A stretch of DNA of 46,630 nt from JAKQHY01 sp034429475 (lineage in GTDB: Bacteria > Chloroflexota > Anaerolineae > B4-G1 > SLSP01), in the NCBI GenBank assembly GCA_034429475.1, contig DAOUGD010000342.1:1-46630 (forward strand), read 5' to 3'. Shown here in pieces: positions 8,086 to 16,138 of this stretch (position 1 is its first letter; each line of letters starts with the position of its first letter). The notes below the pieces were generated by a model. That model was not told the DNA's origin. It saw only the letters and a list, made by a program, of their open reading frames with translations, and searched no databases. The position numbers were made by a program, and so were the translations under genes.

Positions 8086-11000
8086 TCACGCCATACTTTC
8101 ATTTTCTAGCGTCTGCCGCATGTGATTGGCTCGTTCGTAGATAGCCTGAGCCTCGGCGGCGCGCCCCTGTTGGTCGTACAAGGCTCCCAGCGTCTCTAAC
8201 GTCGCGATCACTTTGCGGCGTTGATCCGGGCGCGAGTGATAGAGCTTCAGGGCTTCCTGGAGCATTTTGATGGCGGCGTCTCCTTTCTGAAGTTGCTGCA
8301 AAATGGCGGCAAGTTCTTCCAGATTGGCGGCGACTTGCAATTCATCCCCGACAGTGCGCGCGGTTTCGAGGCTTTCGCGGAAGGCTTCCAAAGCTTTTTG
8401 CCGATCCCCCAGAGTTTTGAAAATCAGGCCTTGTTCGTGGGCGATGGACATCAGTCCGGCCAGGTTGCGCTGTTCGATGTAGAACGCTTTGACCTCCTGG
8501 CTGTATGGAATGGCCTGAAGCGGGTCCCCGATTTTGTGGTAGAGGCCGGTCAGTGGGTGCAGACATTGTCCGGCGCCGGCAACATCCCCGATTTCACGCA
8601 TCAAAGCTAACGCGGCCTCATAGTATGAAATAGCCTGGCGCAAATCGCCCAACCGCTGGTGGATGTGTGCGATGCGGGCCAGGGTGTACGCCATTGGCGG
8701 TTTCGCTCCCTGCGCACTGAGGGTCTGGTAGATGGATTGGTAGACGCTCAAGGCTTCGGTGAGGTGGCCGGTCGCCAGATTCAGGTTGGCAAGCTCGCTC
8801 AGACTGACGGCGCGGTCGGCGTCCTCCTGAGCCTGAACGGCGCGTTCCAGGAGCGCCTTGACTAAATCGGTTTGCCCCCAACGATTGAGGACGGGGGTGA
8901 TGGCTCTGACGATTTCCAGCGCAGCGGCGGACTCCTCGGCTTCCAGCAGGTGATGTTGCCACGCCACCGCCCGGTTGACGGCTTGCCGGGCTTCCACGAA
9001 GTTGTGGGTTTGCCGCACCCACATTCCCAGGACGCCGTTGGCGCTGCGCGCCAGCCAGGCAATCCGTTCCTCGCTCCAGGTGGAGAACGTGCGGCTGTTA
9101 ATCTGGCGGCGCGCCTCGTCCACAAAGGGCGCACTGTAATACGTTGCAATCTGGGAATGTAACATCCGCAGCGTTTCCGGCGAAAGGGATGCCACTACCT
9201 GCTCGCACACGGCGGGCGGCAGCGCATAACGGACCGCATCGCGCTCCGCGCTCGCCGCTTCCGCCGTATATGCTTCCAGGAGACCCATTTCGCGCCACAT
9301 GTGCAGCAAGGCAGGGACGTGTTCCGCCAGGATGGGGGTGATCTGCGCGACGTCGGCGGCGGCAAAGCGCGCGTTCCAAACGGCGAGCACGTTCAGGGCG
9401 TCGCGCGCACCGGGATCCAGTTGATCCAGCAACGCGCCGAGGAAGCAGGTTTGCCAGCCTTCCGCGATGCGCGCCGGGATGACGGGGTCGGCCAGCAATT
9501 CGGACAGGGTGTGGCCGGCGGTCAGCCAGCAATCAAGCCAGCGCAGGGCCTGGGGATGGCCCCCGATGGCGCGCAAGGCCGCTTGTTTGTCTTCCAACGG
9601 CGCGCCGCCCAAGAACGGCAGGGCGTTCAGGAGTAGAATGGCCTGAGCCGGCGGAAGGAGGGACAGTTGTAGCTCACGGACGGACGTCGCGGGGAGGGAT
9701 TCCAACCCCGTCCAGCGTCGCCGGGCGGTGAACAGGAGGGTGGTGTGCCCGCGCGCCGCCGCGAGGCTTTCCAGGATAGCATTCAAGACGGCGTCGCGCA
9801 TGGGGTAAGGATGGGCCGCGTCGTGGGCGATCCCGTCACTGGGCGAGTCCGCCGCAGGCGTCAGCCAGGCATCGAAGTGATCAAATACTAACAGGGTGCG
9901 TTGCTCGGGAAGCAGTTGGGTCGCTTTGCGCACGCGCTCGGTAGGGGGGTGGCGGTCGTCGAGCAGCAGCACCGCCGCCTGGCGGTGGGCTTCCGTGCCC
10001 CGGGCGCGCCAGAACTCTGCGATGGTTTCCAGCACGGCCCGCGGGCAGGGGTACTCCGGGCAGCGCACGATCAGGACGCCTTCCATGTCGTCGCGGACTT
10101 GCGCGATGAGGCGGGCGGCGAGGGCGCTCTTGCCGATGCCGCTCGCGCCCCAGAGGTAGATGACCGGTAGAGCGTCGCGCACGGCACGCTGTAGCGCCTG
10201 CAATTCCTGGCGGCGGCCCACCAGCGGCGCCGGCGCAATCAGGCCGCCCACATCCTCCGCGCTTTCCGCTGTGACCGTTTCGGTCGGCGCCAGCTCGTGG
10301 TTCACCAGAGGGCGGAGGTCAGCGCGCAGATACAGGGCCGGCACGCCCCAATCGAAGCGGCGTTGTCCTCCGGCGCGGGCGGCGTCCACCGCATCCAAGG
10401 TCTGCCGCCCCCGGTGGAGCGCGTTTAGCACGTCTGCGCCTTCGCTCAGGGCGGCGTATAGGGTTTGGGACAGCGCAATGACCGATTCGTCCTGTAAGCT
10501 GGTTGGCGTAGTCAGTACGGCGGGGACGCCGCTTTGGAGCAGGCCGGCCGCCACGTTGTCGAAGGCGTCCAGGACGCCGATGGAGGCGCTCTGGCAGGCA
10601 GCCAGCACCACCAGGCGCAGGTCCGCCGCCGGACTTAGCAGCGGGCCGAGGTGCAGCGCCGTAACCGGGGCGGTGTGGCCGAAGTCATCCTGGAAGCAGA
10701 GATAGCCTTTTTGATTGGAACTGTATTGGCCGTGCCCGATGTAGTGGAGCACGTGGGGGACTTCCTGCTCCAACGCTTGTTGCAGCGCCGCGAGGGTGGC
10801 GTCGTTGAGGACTTTTACCTGCACCAGGCCGGCGTCCATGCTTTGATGCAGCGCTTCCATGACGACGTCCAGTTCGTGTTCTACGTCCAGGTGTTCTTGA
10901 TCGGCCGGGCCGGCAAAGACGATCAGCAGGCGCAGGGGCAACGGCAGGGCGGCCGGCGTCAAGAGCGGAAGTCCCTGCGGGAGACGGCTGAGCTGCATGT

Positions 11001-11424
11001 GCCCGGTCAGGCACACAAAGTCTGCGCCGTCGTGCAGGTATTCCCAGGGCAGCCGCCATAGCGCGGCGGCGTCGGCGTGGATTGAGAGGCGCAGGTGGAT
11101 GGGTACGTCGGGCAGGTTGTCTTTCAGAAATTTGCGCAGTTGTCTGCCGTTGCCAAACAGATAATCGTAGAGGCGGCGACCATAGAGCGCCACCTGTCCC
11201 TGGCTGGCGCGGCCCACCAATCCGGCGCTGACCCGGCTCATTTCGGCCGGCCCCAACATGCCGCGTTCCAGCAGCCACAACGGCCCCATGTGGGTCAGGC
11301 CGGTGGGGTTATGTTCAAAGTGGTTAGTACAAATTTCTCGTCCGTCCTCAGCTTTGGTGACGGCAAAAAATTCGTGACCCAGCTTGTGAACTTCAATACG
11401 AATTTCGGGCAGTGATGCGGGCAT
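8086..11424 (-). CDS. CHAT-domain protease fused to STAND NTPase and TPR repeats
   Basis: An 1112-residue protein. Residues ~80-370 are a CHAT (caspase HetF associated with TPRs) cysteine-protease domain with the catalytic pair in HYIGHGQ (H231) and VLAACQSA (C277). Residues ~400-750 are a STAND/NB-ARC-type NTPase: LVGRRQEL entry motif, Walker A GASGIGKS (K432) and Walker B LLVFDHFDAW. TPR repeats fill ~800-1112. This order (protease effector, switch ATPase, sensor repeats) is that of threshold-triggered signalling or suicide proteins. Some CHAT proteins cleave gasdermins, but no gasdermin or other obvious substrate is next to it. The ATG directly follows the TAG of der with no spacing, implying translational coupling. 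Both key CHAT residues and Walker motifs are intact. Confidence 0.9.
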   Translation of the reverse strand: MPASLPEIRIEVHKLGHEFFAVTKAEDGREICTNHFEHNPTGLTHMGPLWLLERGMLGPAEMSRVSAGLVGRASQGQVALYGRRLYDYLFGNGRQLRKFLKDNLPDVPIHLRLSIHADAAALWRLPWEYLHDGADFVCLTGHMQLSRLPQGLPLLTPAALPLPLRLLIVFAGPADQEHLDVEHELDVVMEALHQSMDAGLVQVKVLNDATLAALQQALEQEVPHVLHYIGHGQYSSNQKGYLCFQDDFGHTAPVTALHLGPLLSPAADLRLVVLAACQSASIGVLDAFDNVAAGLLQSGVPAVLTTPTSLQDESVIALSQTLYAALSEGADVLNALHRGRQTLDAVDAARAGGQRRFDWGVPALYLRADLRPLVNHELAPTETVTAESAEDVGGLIAPAPLVGRRQELQALQRAVRDALPVIYLWGASGIGKSALAARLIAQVRDDMEGVLIVRCPEYPCPRAVLETIAEFWRARGTEAHRQAAVLLLDDRHPPTERVRKATQLLPEQRTLLVFDHFDAWLTPAADSPSDGIAHDAAHPYPMRDAVLNAILESLAAARGHTTLLFTARRRWTGLESLPATSVRELQLSLLPPAQAILLLNALPFLGGAPLEDKQAALRAIGGHPQALRWLDCWLTAGHTLSELLADPVIPARIAEGWQTCFLGALLDQLDPGARDALNVLAVWNARFAAADVAQITPILAEHVPALLHMWREMGLLEAYTAEAASAERDAVRYALPPAVCEQVVASLSPETLRMLHSQIATYYSAPFVDEARRQINSRTFSTWSEERIAWLARSANGVLGMWVRQTHNFVEARQAVNRAVAWQHHLLEAEESAAALEIVRAITPVLNRWGQTDLVKALLERAVQAQEDADRAVSLSELANLNLATGHLTEALSVYQSIYQTLSAQGAKPPMAYTLARIAHIHQRLGDLRQAISYYEAALALMREIGDVAGAGQCLHPLTGLYHKIGDPLQAIPYSQEVKAFYIEQRNLAGLMSIAHEQGLIFKTLGDRQKALEAFRESLETARTVGDELQVAANLEELAAILQQLQKGDAAIKMLQEALKLYHSRPDQRRKVIATLETLGALYDQQGRAAEAQAIYERANHMRQTLENESMA

Positions 11425-12903
11425 CTATTCGTCAAAATCCGTTTCGTCTATGAATGAAGTATCTTCTTCTTGATTTCCTTGCTGCTGCGCCCCGGTTTTT
11501 CCCGGCCCTTTTCCCCCGCTCTTTCTTTCTTTATGCCCTCTGAAGGTCAGCCGCAGGGGGGTGCCGGGGAAGGGGAAGGCTTCCCGGATGCAGTTCTCCA
11601 GGTAGCGCTGGTAAGAAAAATGTAACAAATCCGGGTCGTTGACGAAGAAGATGAACGTTGGCGGGGCGACTTGGGCCTGGGTGACGTAGTAGACTTTCAG
11701 CCATTTGCCGCGTTTAGGGGGAGGGGCATGCTGTTGCAGCGCGGAGCGCACCAGGTCGTTGAGCTGCCCGGTCGGCAGACGTTGGTAGCGGGCCGCGACG
11801 ATGTCCAGGGCGGTGGGGATGACGTCGCCCACATGCAGGCCGGTCAGGGCGGAGATGAAGAGGATGGGGATGTAGCTCAGGAACTTCAAGTCTTCACGGA
11901 CGCGCGCCTCGAATTGGCGGCGATCCTGGCGGACCGCGGCGTCCACCAAATCCCACTTATTGACGATGACGACGACGCTGACGCCGGCGTCGGCAATCAT
12001 CCCGGCGACGTGGGTGTCCTGGGCGGTGATGCCCTCGGCGGCGTCTATGAGGAGCAGCGCCACGTCGGTGCGCTGGAGGGCGCGGGCGGCGCGCAGGACG
12101 CTGTACTTTTCGACGCCGGGGTCAATTTTGCCGCGTCGCCGGATGCCGGCGGTATCAATCAGCACCAGTTTCTGATCGCCCCATTGCAACTCCGTGTCCA
12201 GCGCGTCGCGGGTGGTGCCGGAGACCGGACTGACGATGGCGCGCTCCTCCCCCAGCAACTTGTTCATCAAGGAGGATTTGCCGACGTTGGGGCGGCCCAG
12301 AATAGCGACGTGGACGACATCGCCGGAGCGGGCGGGTTCCTCGTCCACGGCGGGCGGCAGCAGCGCGACCACGGCGTCCAGCAAATCGCCCACCCCCACA
12401 CCATGGAGCGCGGAAACAGCGTACACCTCGTTGAAGCCCAATTCGTAGAACTCCAGCGCGGTCATCTCGCGGGAGGCGCTTTCGGCCTTGTTGGCGACCA
12501 CCAACACGGGCTTGTCAGTCTGATACAGCAGGTCGGCCACCTGCCGGTCCGCGCCGGTGAGGCCGGCGTCGGCGTCGGTCAGAAACAGGATGACGTCCGC
12601 TTCTTCGATGGCTTGCTCGGCTTGCAGGCGAATGAGGGGGATGAAAGCTGCCGAATCTTCCAGCAGCGGGGAAACGTCGCCGGGACGCAGCCCATCTTCG
12701 ACGCTGGGCGGCAGAATTTCGATGCCGCCGGTGTCGGCCACCAGGAAGGCGCGGCCATTCCATTCCGTCTCGGCAATGATGCGGTCGCGGGTGGTGCCGG
12801 GGACATCGCTGACGACGGCACGTCTTTCCCCGACGAGCCGGTTGAACAGCGTGGATTTTCCAACGTTGGGTCGCCCGACAATGGCGACTAAAGGCTTAGG
12901 CAT
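11425..12903 (-). CDS. der: Ribosome biogenesis GTPase Der (EngA)
   Basis: A 492-residue double-G-domain GTPase needed for maturation of the 50S ribosomal subunit. G domain 1 has GRPNVGKST (P-loop, residues 10-18), PGTTRD and DTGG. G domain 2 has GRPNVGKSSL, SGTTRD, DTAGIRRRGK and NKWD, and a KH-like C-terminal domain follows. Differences from the usual protein: about 25 extra residues after DTGG in domain 1 (residues ~62-87), NKAE instead of NKxD in domain 1 (residues 138-141), and a low-complexity acidic tail. GAGAGGAG precedes the ATG. It lies between a sensor kinase upstream and a CHAT protein downstream on the same strand. Confidence 0.97.
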   Translation of the reverse strand: MPKPLVAIVGRPNVGKSTLFNRLVGERRAVVSDVPGTTRDRIIAETEWNGRAFLVADTGGIEILPPSVEDGLRPGDVSPLLEDSAAFIPLIRLQAEQAIEEADVILFLTDADAGLTGADRQVADLLYQTDKPVLVVANKAESASREMTALEFYELGFNEVYAVSALHGVGVGDLLDAVVALLPPAVDEEPARSGDVVHVAILGRPNVGKSSLMNKLLGEERAIVSPVSGTTRDALDTELQWGDQKLVLIDTAGIRRRGKIDPGVEKYSVLRAARALQRTDVALLLIDAAEGITAQDTHVAGMIADAGVSVVVIVNKWDLVDAAVRQDRRQFEARVREDLKFLSYIPILFISALTGLHVGDVIPTALDIVAARYQRLPTGQLNDLVRSALQQHAPPPKRGKWLKVYYVTQAQVAPPTFIFFVNDPDLLHFSYQRYLENCIREAFPFPGTPLRLTFRGHKERKSGGKGPGKTGAQQQGNQEEDTSFIDETDFDE

Positions 12904-12966
12904 AGAGTCTCCTCTCAGAAAGCAGTATCAAGGCGCAGGCTGAAGGTCAGCCGCTAAGGCTGTGGA

Positions 12967-14940
12967 TCAGGCAGTCCCTTGCGTGTCTGGAGCGGCACAG
13001 CCCGGCACGATGAAGGCAAACACGCTTCCCTCGCCCGGCAGGCTTTCTACCCAGACGCGCCCTTTGTGTTTCTCCACGACGGATTTCACAATCGCCAGCC
13101 CCAGGCCGGTGCCCTGAATGTCCGCCGTTTCCGCCGTTTTGACGCGATAGAAGCGTTCAAAAAGGTTAGGTTGTTCCTCGAAAGGAATCCCTATCCCGTT
13201 GTCTTCGACGCGCACGATGATGTGGTGGTTGTCCGGCTGCGCCGAAATCTCAACCCAGCCGCCAGCGCGGTTGTATTTGATGGCATTGGTGATCAGGTTT
13301 TCGATGACCTGCCGCATCCGGCGAGCGTTGCCGCGCAACCACAGCGGCATCTCCGGCAATTCCACCCGTAAGGTAATCTCGTGTTGGGCGGCGTTGAGGG
13401 TATAAGCATCGGCGGTCTTGCTGATCACCTCGTCCAGGCGGAAGGGGTGCATTTCCAGGTCATATCCGGCCTCGATCCGTCCAATATCCAGCAGATCGCC
13501 GATCAGCGCAGTGATGTGGCTGAGGCTGTTGAGCGCTTTGGCGATAAAATCCCGTTGCATGTCGGTGAGCGAACCGACCCGTTCCAACAGTTCAATGTAG
13601 CCCAGAATGGTGGTGAGCGGCGTCCGCAAATCGTGCGATACCGTGGAGACGAATTCGGACTTCAGCCGGTCGAGTTCCTTAAGGTGCGTGATGTCCTGCA
13701 TGATGACCACGTGTCCGACGTCGGCAATGACGCTCAACTGGGCATTGAAGACCCGTCCATCTTCCAGGGCGATTTCGTCATGCAGGAGCGGCTCACCCAT
13801 ATCGGCCTGGTTGAAAAGATCGCGAATGCCCTCGTGGGCGATGTGCGTCACCAGGTCTTGCGCGCGCGCCTCCGACGGGATGTTAAAAACTTCCGCGGCG
13901 GTATCGCTCCACACCAGCAAGCGATGGGCTGTGTCGGTGACGAGAATCGGCTCGGCGGCGTGTTCCAAAACGGCGCTCAACTGCGAGCGTTCCCTTTCCG
14001 CTGCGCCGAACAACCGCGCATTTTCCAGGGCGATGCCGGCGAAATCGGCGATGGAGGACAGGGCAAACAGGTGCTGCTCGGTAAACGCATATTCCTGAGA
14101 AACGTTGAGTACTCCCAACACCCCGATGACGCCGCTGCCCGGCGCCTGTAAGGGGACGTAGAGCAACGTGCGCACTTTCTTGCCGGTCGCCACCTTGGTG
14201 GGGCGATGCAACATCGTCGGACGCCCGGAGCGGATGACCTGCCAGGCGCTGGGATCGCTCACTTCTATGTAAAAACTTTGGGTCTCATCATTATCTATCT
14301 GCCGGGAAATGCGCAGATACAATTTATCGGCTTCCCGCAGCAGGAGCAGCCCCTCGTCCGCCTGGGTGAGATTGACCGCCATCGCCACCACGCGCGTCAT
14401 CACCTCTGTGGCGTTAAGGCTGGCCGTCACCGACCGCCCGATGGTATAGACTGTGTTGATTTCTTGCAGTCGCTGATTAAGGTTACGGTTCACTTCGGCC
14501 AGGTCTTCTTGCAGGTGCTGATAGCGCGTGATCCGTTTCTCGCGTTCAAAGGCCAGTACCAGCGCTGTGTGCGCTTCCTGTTCGGTGAAGGGGAATACCA
14601 GCAACGCGAGGGGTTGCGCCGCCAGCAGTGCATTGAACAACGCCGGGTCGGGTTGCCCGCAGGTGATGAGTAGCAGGGGAAAATTGATGATCGCCGGCGC
14701 GATTTGAGCCAACAATGCCATTTCTTGACCGTGAGGGAGCATCAACGCCAGGAAATCGGCTTGCTGATGGCTCATCAACCGCAGCAGGTCGGTTACGTCG
14801 GCGACGCGCTGCGCCGTATATCCCTGCGGTAAGGCTGCCGACAAGACTTGAGAGGCAGTGTCTTCCTGGCTGAAAAGGACCACCCGTCTTGATTCCACCC
14901 TGACCTCCCTTGACTCACTTCCACTTCTCACGTTGGACAT
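12967..14940 (-). CDS. Sensor histidine kinase (pseudo-receiver, GAF, PAS, HisKA, HATPase)
   Basis: A 657-residue predicted cytoplasmic kinase without membrane segments. Domain order: N-terminal receiver-like domain (~20-130) lacking a clear phospho-acceptor Asp context, a coiled coil (~132-160), GAF (~165-310), PAS (~320-415), and a DHp domain with H-box STVSHDLRTPL (H436). The HATPase domain has N-box NLITNAIKYN, G1 DNGIGIPF and G2 GTGLGLAIVKS. The ATG at 14940 is preferred because a TTGCCT-N16-TATGAT promoter ends 9 bases before it, so the mRNA would be nearly leaderless. A GTG at 14898 preceded by GGGAGG is an alternative; residues between the two starts (RSGSESREVRVESRR) look repeat-derived. 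No partner response regulator is adjacent. der follows 63 bases downstream. Confidence 0.9.
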   Translation of the reverse strand: MSNVRSGSESREVRVESRRVVLFSQEDTASQVLSAALPQGYTAQRVADVTDLLRLMSHQQADFLALMLPHGQEMALLAQIAPAIINFPLLLITCGQPDPALFNALLAAQPLALLVFPFTEQEAHTALVLAFEREKRITRYQHLQEDLAEVNRNLNQRLQEINTVYTIGRSVTASLNATEVMTRVVAMAVNLTQADEGLLLLREADKLYLRISRQIDNDETQSFYIEVSDPSAWQVIRSGRPTMLHRPTKVATGKKVRTLLYVPLQAPGSGVIGVLGVLNVSQEYAFTEQHLFALSSIADFAGIALENARLFGAAERERSQLSAVLEHAAEPILVTDTAHRLLVWSDTAAEVFNIPSEARAQDLVTHIAHEGIRDLFNQADMGEPLLHDEIALEDGRVFNAQLSVIADVGHVVIMQDITHLKELDRLKSEFVSTVSHDLRTPLTTILGYIELLERVGSLTDMQRDFIAKALNSLSHITALIGDLLDIGRIEAGYDLEMHPFRLDEVISKTADAYTLNAAQHEITLRVELPEMPLWLRGNARRMRQVIENLITNAIKYNRAGGWVEISAQPDNHHIIVRVEDNGIGIPFEEQPNLFERFYRVKTAETADIQGTGLGLAIVKSVVEKHKGRVWVESLPGEGSVFAFIVPGCAAPDTQGTA

Positions 14941-14942
14941 CA

Positions 14943-15015
14943 CTTCTTAATCATATCCGAATTAGAGGGCGAGGCAAATGCTTGACGGAATCTTATCCTT
15001 CTTCCGATTAAGAAG
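14943..15015. promoter_or_regulatory. Paired 10-base inverted repeat between divergent genes
   Basis: CTTCTTAATC (14943-14952) and its exact reverse complement GATTAAGAAG (15006-15015). One copy covers the -10/start region of the sensor kinase; the other ends 3 bases before a TATAAT (15019-15024) that is the likely -10 for the divergent YvlD-type gene. It could be a shared operator bound by one dimeric regulator; this is inference from symmetry and position. Confidence 0.4.
14950..14977 (-). promoter_or_regulatory. Promoter of the sensor kinase gene
   Basis: On the minus strand, TTGCCT (14977-14972), a 16-base spacer and TATGAT (14955-14950). The expected transcription start is at about 14943, three bases before the ATG, giving an almost leaderless message. 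One half of a 10-base inverted repeat (14943-14952) overlaps it. Confidence 0.55.
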
Positions 15016-15063
15016 CGGTATAATAGGTTCTGAGTTCTGGGTTTTCTGATTTTCGGGAGGAGA

Positions 15064-15477
15064 ATGATGAAACTGCTAATTCGATGGGTCATTATGGCGT
15101 TGGCGTTGTTTGTGGCGGCGTGGGCCGTCCCTGGTATCAATGTAGATGGTGATGGCTGGATCGTGTACGCGGCGATGGCCGTGATTCTAAGCCTGGCGAA
15201 CGCTTTCGTGCGGCCTCTGCTGAGTCTGTTGACCTGCCCGCTGATCTTGCTGACGCTGGGCATTTTCACCCTGGTGATCAACGCCGTCACGCTGTTGGTT
15301 GCCTCGGCCCTGGCAAACAACATTTTCCACGTGGGGTTCTACGTGGATGGGTTCTGGCCCGCTTTCTGGGGCGCGCTGATCGTCAGCATTGTCAGTGTCG
15401 TGCTCAACGCCATTGTCCATGACGACGATGAGGCCGGGCGCGCTCGCCGCCGGCGCCGGCACGATAAGAGGGATTAA
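15064..15477 (+). CDS. YvlD/phage-holin-family-4 type membrane protein
   Basis: A 137-residue protein with four hydrophobic segments (about 5-25, 34-53, 58-82 and 95-118) and a very basic cytoplasmic tail (RARRRRRHDKRD). The pattern of short helices with NAFVRPLLSLLTCPLILLTLGIF matches the small 4-TM family annotated as 'phage holin family' or YvlD/DUF360. Despite the name these are chromosomal membrane proteins of unclear function, often near envelope-stress genes. GGGAGGAGA precedes two adjacent ATG codons (15064 and 15067); the second is better spaced. A TATAAT -10 is at 15019-15024. The next gene begins 2 bases after the stop. Confidence 0.85.
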   Translation: MMKLLIRWVIMALALFVAAWAVPGINVDGDGWIVYAAMAVILSLANAFVRPLLSLLTCPLILLTLGIFTLVINAVTLLVASALANNIFHVGFYVDGFWPAFWGALIVSIVSVVLNAIVHDDDEAGRARRRRRHDKRD

Positions 15478-15479
15478 CT

Positions 15480-16028
15480 ATGCCGTCCACGACTGACATC
15501 CGGCGCATTACCCTCACGGCATTGCTGGCCGCGCTGATTTTTGTCCTGACCCGCTACCTGCAAATTCTCATCCCCGCCACTCAGGGGTACATCCATCTGG
15601 GAGACGCCGGAATCACGTTTGCCGCCTACGCCTTCGGGCCGTGGGCGGCGCTGCTGTCCGGCGGCCTCGGCACCGCCCTGGCCGACCTGAGCAGCGGGTA
15701 CGCACAGTGGGCGTTCTTCTCGCTGCTGATTCACGGCGCCCAGGGCGGGGCGATGGGTTGGCTCACCCGCAAAAAAGTTACGGCGCCGGCCGTGGCCCTC
15801 AGCATCCTCGTGGGCGTCGCCATCGTCGTCGGCGGATACCTTCTGGCCGGCATCGTCCTGGTCGGCTTCGGCAAGGCTGTGACGGAAGTGCCCTTTAACA
15901 CCCTGCAAGCTGTGAGCGGCGGCATCATCGGCGCGCCCCTCTACTTTGCCGTTCTGCGCGCCTATCCACTGCTCGCGCGCTATAAAACCCAAGACAGCCC
16001 CCCGGCGCCGGACGCCGAAGGACAATAG
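15480..16028 (+). CDS. ECF transporter S component
   Basis: A 182-residue, six-helix substrate-binding subunit of an energy-coupling-factor importer. The segment IHLGDAGITFAAYAFGPWAALLSGGLGTALADLSSGY is the signature of the ECF riboflavin/HMP-type S-component family (Pfam ECF-ribofla_trS). Its substrates are vitamins or their precursors; the exact one cannot be told here, and no riboswitch or biosynthetic gene gives a hint. The ATG lies 2 bases after the previous stop. The fused ATPase and EcfT genes follow, so this is a group I ECF system with a dedicated S subunit. Confidence 0.9.
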   Translation: MPSTTDIRRITLTALLAALIFVLTRYLQILIPATQGYIHLGDAGITFAAYAFGPWAALLSGGLGTALADLSSGYAQWAFFSLLIHGAQGGAMGWLTRKKVTAPAVALSILVGVAIVVGGYLLAGIVLVGFGKAVTEVPFNTLQAVSGGIIGAPLYFAVLRAYPLLARYKTQDSPPAPDAEGQ

Positions 16029-16032
16029 GGGG

Positions 16033-16138
16033 AACGGCGAATTGCGAACGGTAAATTGCAAATTCCGACTCCCGACGCCCACCTCCTTACTGCCCACTGC
16101 CTAATCCCTCATGCTTGACGTTCACGCTTTACGTTTCA
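16033..16138 (+). repeat. Degenerate heptamer array running into the ECF ATPase start
   Basis: From 16033 the 82-base gap reads as imperfect 7-bp units (AACGGCG, AATTGCG, AACGGTA, AATTGCA, AATTCCG, ACTCCCG, ACGCCCA and so on). The pattern continues through the ATG at 16111 into ACGTTCA, CGCTTTA and CGTTTCA, which encode residues 3-10 of the ATPase. No Shine-Dalgarno is present. Confidence 0.6.

Noticed and set aside
11671..12891. 406-residue plus-strand reading frame opposite der
   Set aside because: Antisense shadow; der motifs are unambiguous.
14982..15024. TTGACG (14982) as -35 for the TATAAT at 15019
   Set aside because: The spacer would be 31 bases, too long for a sigma-A promoter.
15064..15477. 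Phage lysis holin
   Set aside because: Although the family is labelled phage holin, there are no phage genes nearby and the protein matches chromosomal YvlD-type membrane proteins.
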